Source: Euonymus europaeus
Lineage: Eukaryota; Streptophyta; Magnoliopsida; Celastrales; Celastraceae
Length of the DNA: 64,000 nt
Assembly (NCBI GenBank): GCA_963580455.1
Contig: OY756965.1
Location: 8,444,501 to 8,508,500, forward strand
Reading direction: 5' to 3'
This document shows positions 1-13,300 of this stretch, one piece after another. The position numbers and the translations under genes were made by a program. Positions within the stretch are counted from its first letter, which is position 1. Each line of letters opens with the position of its first letter. The notes under the pieces are model-generated. The model was not told the origin of the DNA and did not search any database. It saw only the letters and a program-made list of their open reading frames with translations.

Positions 1-1795
1 AAATTTGACATAGAAGAACAATAGAAAGTGTACACGGAGCAACTTTGATGGTCCGAAGTTGCTCAACTCTCTTTATCGTGGAGCTTTTAACGGTTTTGTC
101 CATTTGTCATAGAAAGTTGGTCTTTTGGCATCGAAATAATCTCGGAAGCTTATATTCGTAAAATTTGACATAGAAGAACAATAAAAAGGGTACACCGAGC
201 AACTTTGATATTCCGACGTTGCTCAACTCTCTTAATAGTGTTGCTTTTAACGGTTATGTCCATTCATAATTGAAAGTTGTTGTTTTGAAATCGAAATAAT
301 CTTGGATGCTTATACTCGTAAAATTAGACGTAGAAAAAAAATAAAAAGTGTACACCGAGCATGTTTGATGGTCCGAAGTTGCTCAACTCTCTCAGTGGAA
401 GAGCTTTTAATGATTTTGTCCATTTCTCATAGAAAGTTGGTGTTTTCGCATCGAAATAATCTCGGATGCTTATACTCGTTAAATTTGTCGTAGAAGAACA
501 ATAAAAAGAGTACACCGAGCAACTTTGATGGTCCGAAGTTGCACAACTCTCTCTATGGAGGAGCTTTTAACGGTTTTATTTATTTGTCATAGAAAGTTGG
601 TGTTTTGGCGTCGAAATAATCTCGGAAGCTTATACTCGAAGAATTTAACATAGAAAAACAATAAAAAGTGTACACTGAGCATCTTTGATGGTCCAAAGTT
701 GCTCAACTCTCTCTATTTAGAAGCTTTTAACGGGTTTTTCCATTTGTAATAGAAAGTTGTTATTTTGGCATCGAAATAATCTACGAAGCTTATACTCGTA
801 AAATTTGACATAGAAGAACAATAAAAAGTGTACACCGAGCAACTTTGATGGTCCGAAGTTGCTCAACTCTCTCTATTTGGAGGCTTTTAACGGTTTTGTC
901 AATTTGTCATAAAAAGTAGGTGTTTTGGCATCGAAATAATCTCGGATGCTTATACTCGTAAAATTTGACACAGAAAAATAATAAAAAGTGTACACCGAGC
1001 ATGTTTGATGGTCCGAAGTTGCTCAGCTCTCTCTGTGGAGGAGCTTTTAATGATTTTGTCCATTTCTCATAGAAAGTTGGTGTTTTGGCATCGAAATAAT
1101 CTCGGATGCTTATACTCGTTAAATTTGTCATAGAAGAACAATAAAAAGAGTACACCGAGCAACTTTGATGGTCCGAAGTTGCACAACTCTCTCTATGGAG
1201 GAGCTTTTAACGGTTTTATTTATTTGTCATAGAAAGTTGGTGTTTTGGCATCGAAATAATCTCGGAAGCTTATACTCGAAGAATTTAACATAGAAGAACA
1301 ATAAAAAGTGTACACTGAGCAACTTTTATGGGTTGAAGTTGCTCAACTCTCTCTATTTAGGAGCTTTTAACGGTTTTATCCATTTGTAATAGAAAGTTGT
1401 TATTTTGGCATCGAAATAATCTACGAAGCTTATACTCGTAAAATTTGACATAGAAGAACAATAAAAAGTGTACACCGAGCAACTTTGAAGGTCCGAAGTT
1501 GCTCAACTCTCTCTATTTAGAAGCTTTTAACGGTTTTGTCCATTTGTCATAGAAAGTTGGTCTTTTGGCATCGAAATAATCTCGGAAGCTTATATTCGTA
1601 AAATTTAACATAGAAGAACAATAAAAAGAGTACACCGAGCAACTTTGATGGTCCGAAGTTGCACAACTCTCTCTATGGAGGTGATTTTAACGGTTTTATT
1701 TATTTGTCATAGAAAGTTGGTGTTTTGGCATCGAAATAATCTCGGAAGCTTATACTCGAAGAATTTAACATAGAAGAACAATAAAAAGTGTACAC

Positions 1796-1825
1796 TGAGC
1801 AACTTTGATGGTCCGAAGTTGCTCA
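1796..1825. repeat. Conserved intra-monomer dyad (exemplar): 10-bp arms, 10-bp loop
   Basis: Left arm tgagcaactt (1796-1805), loop tgatggtccg (1806-1815), right arm aagttgctca (1816-1825). The arms are perfect reverse complements. Most S, T, V, W, A, B and D units keep at least nine paired bases; R keeps seven; P, Q, U and C are weakened. It is the strongest inverted repeat I noticed in the monomer. Confidence 0.88.
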
Positions 1826-4800
1826 ACTCTCTCTATTTAGGAGCTTTTAACGGTTTTGTCCATTTGTAATAGAAAGTTGTTATTTTGCCATCGAAATAAT
1901 CTACGAAGCTTATACTCGTAAAATTTGACATAGAAGAACAATAAAAAGTGTACACCGAGCAAATTTGATGGTCCGAAGTTTCTCAACTCTCTCTATTTGG
2001 AGGCTTTTAACGGTTTTGTCCATTTGTCATAGAAAGTTGGTGTTTTGGCATCGAAATAATCTCGGAAGCATATACTCGTTAAATTTATCATAGAAGAACA
2101 ATAAAAAGTGTACACCGAGCATTTTTGATGGGCCGAAGTTGCTCAACTCTCTCTTTGGAAGAGCTTTTAACGATTTTGTTCATTTCTCATAGAGAGTTGG
2201 TGTTATGGCATCGAAATAATCTCGGAAGCTTATACTCGAAGAATTTAACATAGAAGAACAATAAAAAGTGTACACTGAGCAACTTTGATGGTCCGAAGTT
2301 GCTCAACTCTCTCTATTTAAGAGCTTTTAACGGTTTTGTTCAATTGTAATAGAAAGTTGGTGTTTTGGCATCGAAATAATCTCGGAAGCTTATACTCATC
2401 AAATTTGTCATAGAAGAACAATAAAAAGTGTACACCGAGCATTTTTGATGGGCCGAAGTTGCTCAACTCTCTCTGTGGAAGAGCTTTTAACGATTTTGTT
2501 CATTTCTCATAGAGAGTTGGTGTTTTGGCATCGAAATAATCTCAGAAGCTTATACTCGTTAAATTTGTCATAGAAGAACAATAAAAAGAGTACACCGAGC
2601 AACTTTGATGGTCCGAAGTTGCACAACTCTCTCTATGGAGGAGCGTTTAACGGTTTTATTTATTTGTCATAGAAAGTTGGTGTTTTGGCATCCAAATAAT
2701 CTCGGAAGCTTATACTCGAAGAATTTAACATAGAAGAACAATAAAAAGTGTACACCGAGCATTTTTGATGGGCCAAAGTTGCTCAACTCTCTCTGTGGAA
2801 GAGCTTTTAACGATTTTGTTCATTTCTCATAGAGAGTTGGTGTTTTGGCATCGAAATAATCTCGGAAGCTTATACTCGAAGAATTTAACATAGAAGAACA
2901 ATAAAAAGTGTACACTGAGCAACTTTGATGGTCCGAAGTTGCTCAACTCTCTCTATTTAGGAGCTTTTAACGGTTTTGTCCATTTGTAATAGAAAGTTGT
3001 TATTTTGGCATCGAAATAATCTACGAAGCTTATACTCGTAAAATTTGACATAGAAGAACAATAAAAAGTGTACACCGAGCAACTTTGATGGTCCGAAGTT
3101 GCTCAACTCTCTCTATTTGGAGGCTTTTAACGGTTTTGTCCATTTGTCATAGAAAGTTGGTGTTTTGGCATCGAAATATTCTCGGAAGCTTATACTCGTT
3201 AAATTTATCATAGAAGAACAATAAAAAGTGTACACCGAGCATTTTTTATGGGCCGAAGTTGCTCACATCTCTCTGTGGAAGAGCTTTTAACGATTTTGTT
3301 CATTTCTCATAGAGAGTTGGTGTTTTGGCATCGAAATAATCTCGGAAGCTTATACTCGAAGAATTTAACATAGAAGAACAATAAAAAGTGTACACTGAGC
3401 AACTTTGATGGTCCGAGTTGCTCAACTCTCTCTATTTAGGTGCTTTTAACGGTTTTGTCCATTTCTAATAGAAAGTTGCTGTTTTGGCATCGAAATAATC
3501 TCGGAAGCGTATACTCGTTAAATTTGTCATAGAAGAACAATAAAAAGAGTACACCGAGCAACTTTGATGGTCCGAAGTTGCTCAACTCTCTATATTTTGA
3601 GGCTTTTAACGGTTTTGTATATTTTTCATAGAAAGTTGGTGTTTTGGCATCGAAATAATCTCGGAAGCTTATACCCGTTAAATTTATCATAGAAGAATAA
3701 TAAAAAGTGTACACCTAGCATTTTTGATGGGCCAAAGTTGCTCAACTCTCTCTGTGGAAGAGTTTTTAACGATTTTGTTCATTTCTCATAGAGAGTTGGT
3801 CTTTTGGCATCGAAATAATCTCGGAAGCTTATACTCGTTAAATTTGTCATAGAAGAACAATAAAAAGAGTACACCGAGCAAATTTGATGGTCCGAAGTTG
3901 GACAACTCTCTCTATGGAGGAGCTTTTAACGGTTTTATTTATTTGTCATAGAAAGTTGGTGTTTTGTCATCCAAATAATCTCGGAAGCTTATACTCGAAG
4001 AATTTAACATAGAAGAACAATAAAAAGTGTACACCGAGCATTTTTGATGGGCCGAAGTTGCTCAACTCTCTCTGTGGAAGAGCTTTTTACGATTTTGTTC
4101 ATTTCTCATAGAGAGTTGGTGTTTTGGCATCGAAATAATCTCGGAAGCTTATACTCGAAGAATTTAACATAGAAGAACAATAAAACGTGTACACTGAGCA
4201 ACTTTGATGGTCCGAAGTTGCTTAACTCTCTCTATTTAGGAGCTTTTAACGGTTTTGTCCGTTTGTAATAGAAAGTTGGTGTTTTGGCATCGAAATAATC
4301 TCGGAAGCTTATACTCGTCAAATTTGTCATACAAGAACAATAAAAAGTGTACACCGAGTATTTTTGATGGGCCGAAGTTGCTCAACTCTCTCTGTGGAAG
4401 AGCTTTTAACGATTTTGTTCATTTCTCATAGAGAGTTGGTCTTTTGGAATCGAAATAATCCCGGAAGCTTCTACTCGTTAAATTTGTCATAGAAGAACAA
4501 TAAAAAGAGTACACCGAGCAACTTTGATGGTCCGAAGTTGCACAACTCTCTCTATGGAGAAGCTTTTAACGGTTTTATTTATTTGTCGTAGAAAGTTTGT
4601 GTTTTGGCATCCAAATAATCTTGGAAGCTTATACTCGAAGAATTTAACATAGAAGAACAATAAAAATTGTACACCGAGCATTTTTGATGGGCCGAAGTTG
4701 CTCAACTCTTTCTGTGGAAGAGCTTTTAACGATTTTGTTCATTTCTCATAGAGAGTTGGTGTTTTGGCATCGAAATAATATCGGAAGCTTATACTCGAAG

Positions 4801-7800
4801 AATTTAACATAGAAGAACAATAAAAAGTTTACACTGAGCAACTTTGATGGTCCGAAGTTGATCAACTCTCTCTATTTAGGAGCTTTTAACGGTTTTGTCC
4901 ATTTGTAATAGAAAGTTGTTATTTTGGCATCGAAATAATCTACGAAGCTTATACTCGTAAAATTTGACATAGAAGAACAATAAAAAGTGTACACCGAGCA
5001 ACTTTGATGGTCCGAAGTTGCTCAACTCTCTCTATTTGGAGGCTTTTAACGGTTTTGTCCATTTGTCATAGAAAGTTGGTGTTTTGGCATCTAAATAATC
5101 TCGGAAGGTATACTCGTTAAATTTATCATAGAAGAACAATAAAAAGTGTACACCAAGCATTTTTGATGGGCCGAAGTTGCTCAACTCTCTCTGTGGAAGA
5201 GCTTTTAACGATTTTGTTCATTTCTCATAGAGAGTTGGTGTTTTGGAATCGAAATAATCTCGGATGCCTATACTCGTAAAATTTGACATAGAAGAACAAT
5301 AAAAAGTGTACACGGAGCAACTTTGATGGTCCGAAGTTGTTCAACTCTCATTATGGAGGTGCTTTTAACGGTTTTGTCCATTTGTCATAGAAAGTTGGTG
5401 CTTGGGCATCGAAATAATCTCGGAAGCTTATACTCGTTAAATTTATCATAGAAGAACAATAAAAAGTGTACACCGAGCATTTTTGATGGGCCGAAGTTGC
5501 TCAACTCTCTCTGTGGAAGAGCTTTTAACGATTTTGTTCATTTCTCATAGAGAGTTGGTATTTTGGCATCGAAATAATCTCGGATGCTTATACTCGTAAA
5601 ATTTGACATAGAAGAACAATAAAAAGTGTACACGGAGCAACTTTGATGGTCCGAAGTTGCTCAACTCTCATTATGGAGGAGCTTTTAACGGTTTTGTCCA
5701 TTTGTAATAGAAAGTTGTTATTTTGGCATCGAAATAATCTACGAAGCTTATACTCGTAAAATTTGACATAGAAGAATAATAAAAAGTGTACACCGAGCAA
5801 CTTTGATGGTCCGAAGTTGCTCAACTCTCTCTATTTGGAGGCTTTTAACTTTTTTGTATATTTGTCATAGAAAGTTGGTGTTTTGGCATCGAAATAATCT
5901 CGGAAGCTTATACTCGTTAAATTTATCATAGAAGAACAATAAAAAGTGTACACTGAGCATTTTTGATGAGCCGAAGCTGCTCAACTCTCTCTATTTAGGA
6001 GCTTTTAACGGTTTGGTCCATTTGTAATAGAAAGTTGTTATTTTGGCATCGAAATAATCTACGAAGCTTATACTCGTAAAATTTGACATAGAAGAACAAT
6101 AAAAAGTGTACACCGAGCAACTTTGATGGTCCGAAGTTGCTCAACTCTCTCTATTTAGAAGCTTTTAACGGTTTTGTCCATTTGTCAAAGAAAGTTGGTG
6201 TTTTGGCATCGAAATAATCTCGGAAGCTTATACTCGTTAAATTTATCATAGAAGAACAATAAAAAGTGTACACCGAGCATTTTTGATGGGCCGAAGTTGC
6301 TCAACTCTCTCTGTGGAAGAGCTTTTAACGATTTTGTCCATTTCTCATAGAAAGTTGGTGTTTTGGCATCGAAATAATCTCGGATGCTTATACTCCTAAA
6401 ATTTGACATAGAAGAACAATAAAAAGTGTACACGGAGCAACTTTGATGGTCCGAAGTTGCTTAACTCTCTTTATGGTGGAGCTTTTAACGGTTTTGTCCA
6501 TTTGTCATAGAAATTGGTCTTTTGGCATCGAAATAATCTCGGAAGCTTATATTCGTAAAATTTGACATAGAAGAACTACAAAAAGGGTACAACGAGCAAC
6601 TTTGATATTCCGACGTTGCTCAACTCTCTGTATAGTGTTGCTTTTAACGGTTATGTCCATTCATAATTGAAAGTTGTTGTTTTGACATCGAAATAATCTA
6701 GGATGCTTATACTCGTAAAATTAGACATAGAAAAACAATAAAAAGTGTACACCGAGCATGTTTGATGGTCCGAAGTTTTCAACTCTCTCTGTGGAGGAGC
6801 TTCTAATGATTTTGTCCATTTCTCATAGAAAGTTGGTGTTTTGGCATCGAAATAATCTCGGATGCTTATACTCATTAAATTTGTCATAGAAGAACAATAA
6901 AAAGAGTACACCGAGCAACTTCGATGGTCCGAAGTTGCACAACTCTCTCTATGGAGCAGCTTTTAGCGGTTTTATTTATTTGTCATAGAAAGTTGGTGTT
7001 TTGGCATCGAAATAATCTCGGAAGCTTATACTCGAAGAATTTGACATAGAAGAACAATAAAAAGTGTACACCGAGCAACTTTGATGGTCCGAAGTTGCTC
7101 AACTCTCTCTATTTGGAGACTTTTAACGGTTTTGTATATTTGTCATAGAAAGTTGGTGTTTTGCATCGAAATAATCTCGGAAGCATATACTCGTTAAATT
7201 TATCATAGAAGAACAATAAAAAGTGTACACCGAGCAACTTTGATGGTCCGAAGTTGCACAACTCTCTCTATGGTGGAGCTTTTAACGGTTTTATTTATTT
7301 GTCATAGAAAGTTGGTGTTTTGGCATCCAAATAATCTCGGAAGCTTATACTCGAAGAATTTAACAAAGAAGAACAATAAAAAGTGTACACTGAGCAACTT
7401 TGATGGTCCGAAGTTGCTCAACTCTCTCTATTTAGGAGCTTTTAACAGTTTTGTCCATTTGTATTAGAAAGTTGTTATTTTGGCATGAAATAATCTACGA
7501 AGCTTATACTCGTAAAATTTGACATAGAAGAACAATAAAAAGTGTACACCGAGCAACTTTGATGGTCCGAAGTTGCACAACTCTCTCTATGGAGCAGCTT
7601 TTAGCGGTTTTATTTATTTGTCATAGAAAGTTGGTGTTTTGGCATCCAAATAATCTCGGAAGCTTATACTCGAAGAATTTAACATAGAAGAACAATAAAA
7701 AGTGTACACTGAGAAACTTTGATGGTCCGAAGTTGCTCAACTCTCTCTATTTAGGAGCTTTTAACGGTTTTGTCCATTTGTATTAGAAAGTTGTTATTTT

Positions 7801-8949
7801 GGCATGAAATAATCTACGAAGCTTATACTCGTAAAATTTGACATAGAAGAACAATAAAAAGTGTACACCGAGCAACTTTGAAGGTCCGACGTTGCTCAAC
7901 TCTCTCTATTTAGAAGCTTTTAACGGTTTTGTCCATTTATCATAGAAAGTTGGTGTTTTGGCATCGAAATAATCTCGGAAGCTTATATTCGTAAAATTTG
8001 ACAAAGAAGAACAATAAAAAGAGTACACCGAGCAACTTTGATGGTCCGAAGTTGCTCAACTCTCTCTATTTGGAGGCTTTTAACGGTTTTGTATATTTTT
8101 CATAGAAAGTTGGTGTTTTGGCATCGAAATAATCTCGGAAGCTTATACTCGTTAAATTTATCATAGAAGAACAATAAAAGGTGTACACCGAGCATTTTTG
8201 ATGGGCCGAAGTTGCTCAACTCTCTCTGTGGAAGAGCTTTTAACGATTTTGTTCATTTCTCATAGAGAGTTGGTGTTTTGGCATCGAAATAATCTCGGAA
8301 GCTTATACTCGTTAAATTTGTCATAGAAGAACAATAAAAAGAATACACCGAGCAACTTTGATGGTCCGAAGTTGCACAACTCTCTCTATGGAGGAGCTTT
8401 TAACGGTTTTATTTATTTGTCATAGAAAGTTGGTGTTTTGGCATCCAATTAATCTCGGAAGCTTATGCTCGAAGAATTTAACATAGAAGAACAATAAAAA
8501 GTGTACACCGAGCATTTTTGATGGGCCGAATTTGCTCAACTCTCTCTGTGGAAGAGCTTTTAACGATTTTGTTCATTTCTCATAGAGAGTTGGTGTTTTG
8601 GCAACGAAATAATTTCGGAAGCTTATACTCGAAGAATTTAACATAGAAGAACAATAAAAAGTGTACACTGAGCAACTTTGATGGTCCGAAGTTGCTCAAC
8701 TCCCTCTATTTAGGAGCTTTTAACGGTTTTGTCCATTTGTAATAGAAAGTTGTTATTTTGGCATCGAAATAATCTACGAAGCTTATACTCGTAAAATTTG
8801 ACATAGAAGAACAATAAAAAGTGTACACCGAGCAACTTTGATGGTCCGAAGTTGCTCAACTCTCTCTATTTGGAGGCTTTTAACGGTTTTGTATATTTGT
8901 CATAGAAAGTTGGTGTTTTGGCATCGAAATAATCTCGGAAGCTTATACT

Positions 8950-10220
8950 CATAAAATTTGACATAGAAGAACAATAAAAAGTATACACGGAGCAACTTTG
9001 ATGGTCCGAAGTTGCTCAACTCTCTTTAAGGTGGAGCTTTTAACGGTTTTGTCCATTTGTCATAGAAAGTTGGTCTTTTGGCATCGAAATAATCTCGGAA
9101 GCTTATACTCGTAAAATTTGACATAGAAGAACAATAAAAAGGGTACACCGAGCAACTTTGATATTCCGACGTTGCTCAACTCTCTGTATAGTGTTGCTTT
9201 TAACGGTTATGTCCATTCATAATTGAAAGTTGTTGTTTTGACATCAAAATAATCTAGGATGCTTATACTCGTAAAATTAGACATAGAAAAACAATAAAAA
9301 GTGTACACCGAGCATGTTTGATGGTCCGAAGTTGCTCAACTCTCTCTGTGGAGGAGCTTTTAATGATTTTGTCCATTTCTCATAGAAAGTTGGTATTTTG
9401 GCATCGAAATAATCTCGGATGCTTATACACGTTAAATTTGACATAGAAGAACACTAAAAAGAGAACACCGAATAACTTTGATGGTCCGAAGTTGCACAAC
9501 TCTCTCTATGGAGGAGCTTTTAACGGTTTTATTTATTTGTCATAGAAAGTTGGTGTTTTGGCATCGAAATAATCTCGGAAGCTTATACTCGAAGAATTTA
9601 ACATAGAAGAACAATAAAAAGTGTACACTAAGCAACTTTGATGGTCCGAAGTTGCTCAACTCTCTCTCTTTAGGAGCTTTTAACGGTTTTGTCCATTTGT
9701 AATAGAAAGTTGTTATTTTGGCATCGAAATAATCTACGAAGCTTATACTCGTAAAATTTGACATAGAAGAACAATAAAAAGTGTACACCGAGCAACTTTG
9801 ATGGTCCGAAGTTGCTGAACTCTCTCTATTTGGAGGCTTTTAACGGTTTTGTATATTTGTCATAGAAAGTTGGTGTTTTGTCATCGAAATAATCTCGGAA
9901 GCTTATACTCGTTAAATTTATCATAGAAGAACAATAAAAAGTGTACACCGAGCATTTTTGATGGGCCGAAGTTGCTCAACTCTCTCTGTGGAAGAGCTTT
10001 TAACGATTTTGTTCATTTCCAATAGAGAGTTGGTGTTTTGGCATCAAAATAATCTCGGATGCTTATACTCGTAAAATTTGACTTAGAAGAACAATAAAAA
10101 GTGTACACGGAGCAACTTTGATGGTCCGAAGTTGTTCAACTCTCATTATGGAGGTGCTTTTAACGGTTTTGTCCATTTGTCATAGAAAGTTGGTGTTTTG
10201 GCATCGAAATAATCTCGGAA
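8950..10220 (+). repeat. Eight-monomer segment copied exactly 8,000 bp downstream
   Basis: The order V-P-Q-R-S-W-U-X here matches 16,950-18,220 with the same private variants. These are gtatacac and ctttaaggtgg in V, gttggtattttgg in Q, gaacactaaaaag in R, cactaagcaac with ctctctcttt in S, and gttgctgaac in W. The offset is exactly 8,000 bp, or 50 monomers. A third copy lies at about 25,790-26,890 in the second 8.7-kb block. Homology stops where the next monomer is R here and S-like there, so domain I contains a fragment related to the 8.7-kb block. Confidence 0.8.
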
Positions 10221-13200
10221 GCTTATACTCGTTAAATTTGCCATAGAAGAACAATAAAAAGAGTACACCGAGCAACTTTGATGGTCCGAAGTTGCACGAC
10301 TCTCTCTATGGAGGAGCTTTTAACGATTTTATTTATTTGTCATAGAAAGTTGGTGTTTTGGCATCCAAATAATCTCGGAAGCTTATACTCGAAGAATTTA
10401 ACATAGAAGAACAATAAAAAGTGTACACTGAGCAACTTTGATGGTCCGAAGTTGGTCAACTCTCTCTATTTAGGAGCTTTTAACGGTTTTGTCCATTTGT
10501 ATTAGAAAGTTGTTATTTTGGCATCGAAATAATCTACGAAGCTTATACTCGTAAAATTTGACATGGAAGAACAATAAAAAGTGTACACCGAGAAACTTTG
10601 AAGGTCCGAAGTTGCTCAACTCTCTCTATTTAGAAGCTTTTAACGGTTTTGTCCATTTGTCATAGAAAGTTGGTCTTTTGGCATCGAAATAATCTCGGAA
10701 GCTTATATTCGTAAAATTTAACAAAGAAGAACAATAAAAAGAGTACACCGAGCAACTTTGATGGTCCGAAGTTGCACAACTCTCTCTATGGAGGGGCTTT
10801 TAACGGTTTTATTTATTTGTCATAGAAAGTTGGTGTTTTGCCATCGAAATAATCTCGGAAGCTTATACTCGAAGAATTTTACATAGAAGAAGAATAAAAA
10901 GTGTACACTGAGCAACTTTGATGGTCCGAAGTTGCTCAACTCTCTCTATTTAGGAGCTTTAAACGGTTTTGTCCATTTGTAATAGAAAGTTGTTATTTTG
11001 GCATCGAAATAATCTACGAAGCTTGTACTCGTAAAATTTGACATAGAAGAAAAATAAAAAGTGTACACCGAGCAACTTTGATGGTCCGAAGTTGCTCAAC
11101 TCTCTCTATTTGGAGGCTTTTAACGGTTTTGTCCATTTGTCATAGAAAGTTGGTGTTTTGGCATCGAAATAATCTCGGAAGCTTATACTCGTTAAATATA
11201 TCATAGAAGAACAATAAAAAGTATACACCGAGCATTTTTGATTGGCCGAAGTTGCTCAACTCTCTCTGTGGAAGAGCTTTTAACGATTTTTTTCATTTCT
11301 CATAGAGAGTTGGTGTTTTGGCATCGAAATAATCTCGGATACTTATACTCGTAAAATTTGACATAGAAGAACAATAAAAAGTGTACACGGAGCAACTTTT
11401 ATGGTCCGAAGTTGTTCAACTCTAATTATGAAGGTGCTTTTAACGGTTTTGTCCATTTGTCATAGAAAGTTGGTGTTTTGGTATCGAAATAATCTCAGAA
11501 GCTTATACTCGAAGAATTTAACATTGAAGAACAATAAAAAGTGTACACTGAGCAACTTTGATGGTCCGAAGTTGCTCAACTCTCTCTATTTAGGAGCTTT
11601 TAACGGTTTTGACCATTTGTAATGGTAAGTTGTTATTTTGGCATCGAAATAATCTACGAAGCTTATACTCGTAAAATTTGACATAGAAGAACAATAAAAA
11701 GTGAACACCGAGCAACTTTGATGGTCCGAAGTTCCTCAACTCTCTCTATTTGGAGGCTTTTAACGGTTTTGTCCATTTGTCATAGAAAGTTGGTGTTTTG
11801 GCATCGAAATAATCTCGGATGCTCATACTCGTAAAATTCGACATAGAAAAACAATAAAAAGTGTACACCGAGCATTTTTGATAGGCCGAATTTGCTCAAC
11901 TCTCTCTGTGGAAGAGCTTTTAACGATTTTGTTCATTTCTCATAGAGAGTTGGTGTTTTGGCATCGAAATAATCTCGGAAGCTTATATTCTTAAAATTTG
12001 ACATAGAAGAACAATAAAAAGAGTACACCGAGCAACTTTGACGGTCCGAAGTTGCAAAACTCTCTCTATGGAGGAGCTTTTAACGGTTTTATTTATTTGT
12101 CATAGAAAGTTGGTGTTTTGGCATCGAAATAATCTCGGAAGCTTATACTCGAAGAATTTAACATAGAAGAACAATAAAAAGTGTACACTGAGCAACTTTG
12201 ATGGTCCGAAGTTACTCAACTCTCTCTATTTAGGAGCTTTTAACGGTTTTGTCCATTTGTAATAGAAAGTTGTTATTTTGGCATCGAAATAATCTACGAA
12301 GCTTATACTCGTAAAATTTGACAAAGAAGAACAATAAAAAGTGTATACCGAGCAACTTTGATGGTCCGAAGTTGCTGAATTCTCTCTATTTGGAGGCTTT
12401 TAACGGTTTTGTCCATTTGTCATAGAAAGTTGGTGTTTTGGCATCGAAATAATCTCGGATGCTTATACTCGTAAAATTTGACATAGAAAAACAATAAAAA
12501 GTTTACACCGAGCATTTTTGATGGGCCGAAGTTGCTCAACTCTCTCTGTGGAAGAGCTTTTAACGATTTTGTTCATTTCTCATAGAGAGTTGGTGTTTTT
12601 GCATAGAAATAATCTCGGATGCTTATACTCGTAAAATTTGACATAGAAGAACAATAAAAAGTGTACACGGAGCAACTTTGACGGTCCGAAGTTGTTCAAT
12701 TCTCATTATGGAGGTGCTTTTAACGGTTTTGTCCATTTGTCATAGAAAGTTGATTTTTTGGCATCGAAATAATCTCGGAAGCTTATACTCGTTAAATTTG
12801 TCATAGAAGAACAATAAAAAGAGTACACCGTGCAAATTTGATGGTCCGAAGTTGCACAACTCTCTCTATGGAGGAGCTTTTAACGGTTTTATTTATTTGT
12901 CATAGAAAGTTGGTGTTTTGGCATCCAAATAATCTCGGAAGCTTATACTCGAAGAATTTAACATAGAAGAACAATAAAAAATTTACACCGAGCAACTTTG
13001 ATGGTCCGAAGTTGCACAACTCTCTCTATGGAGGAGCTTTTAACGGTTTTATTTATTTGTCATAGAAAGTTGGTGTTTTGGCATCCAAATAATCTCGGAA
13101 GCTTATACTCGAAGAATTTAACATAGAAGAACAATAAAAAGTGTACACTGAGCAACTTTGATGGTCCGAAGTTGCTCAACTCTCTCTATTTAGGAGCTTT

Positions 13201-13300
13201 TAACGGTTTTGTCCATTTGTAATAGAAAGTTGTTATTTTGGCATCGAAATAATCTACGAAGCTTATACTCGTAAAATTTGACATAGAAAAACAATAAAAT

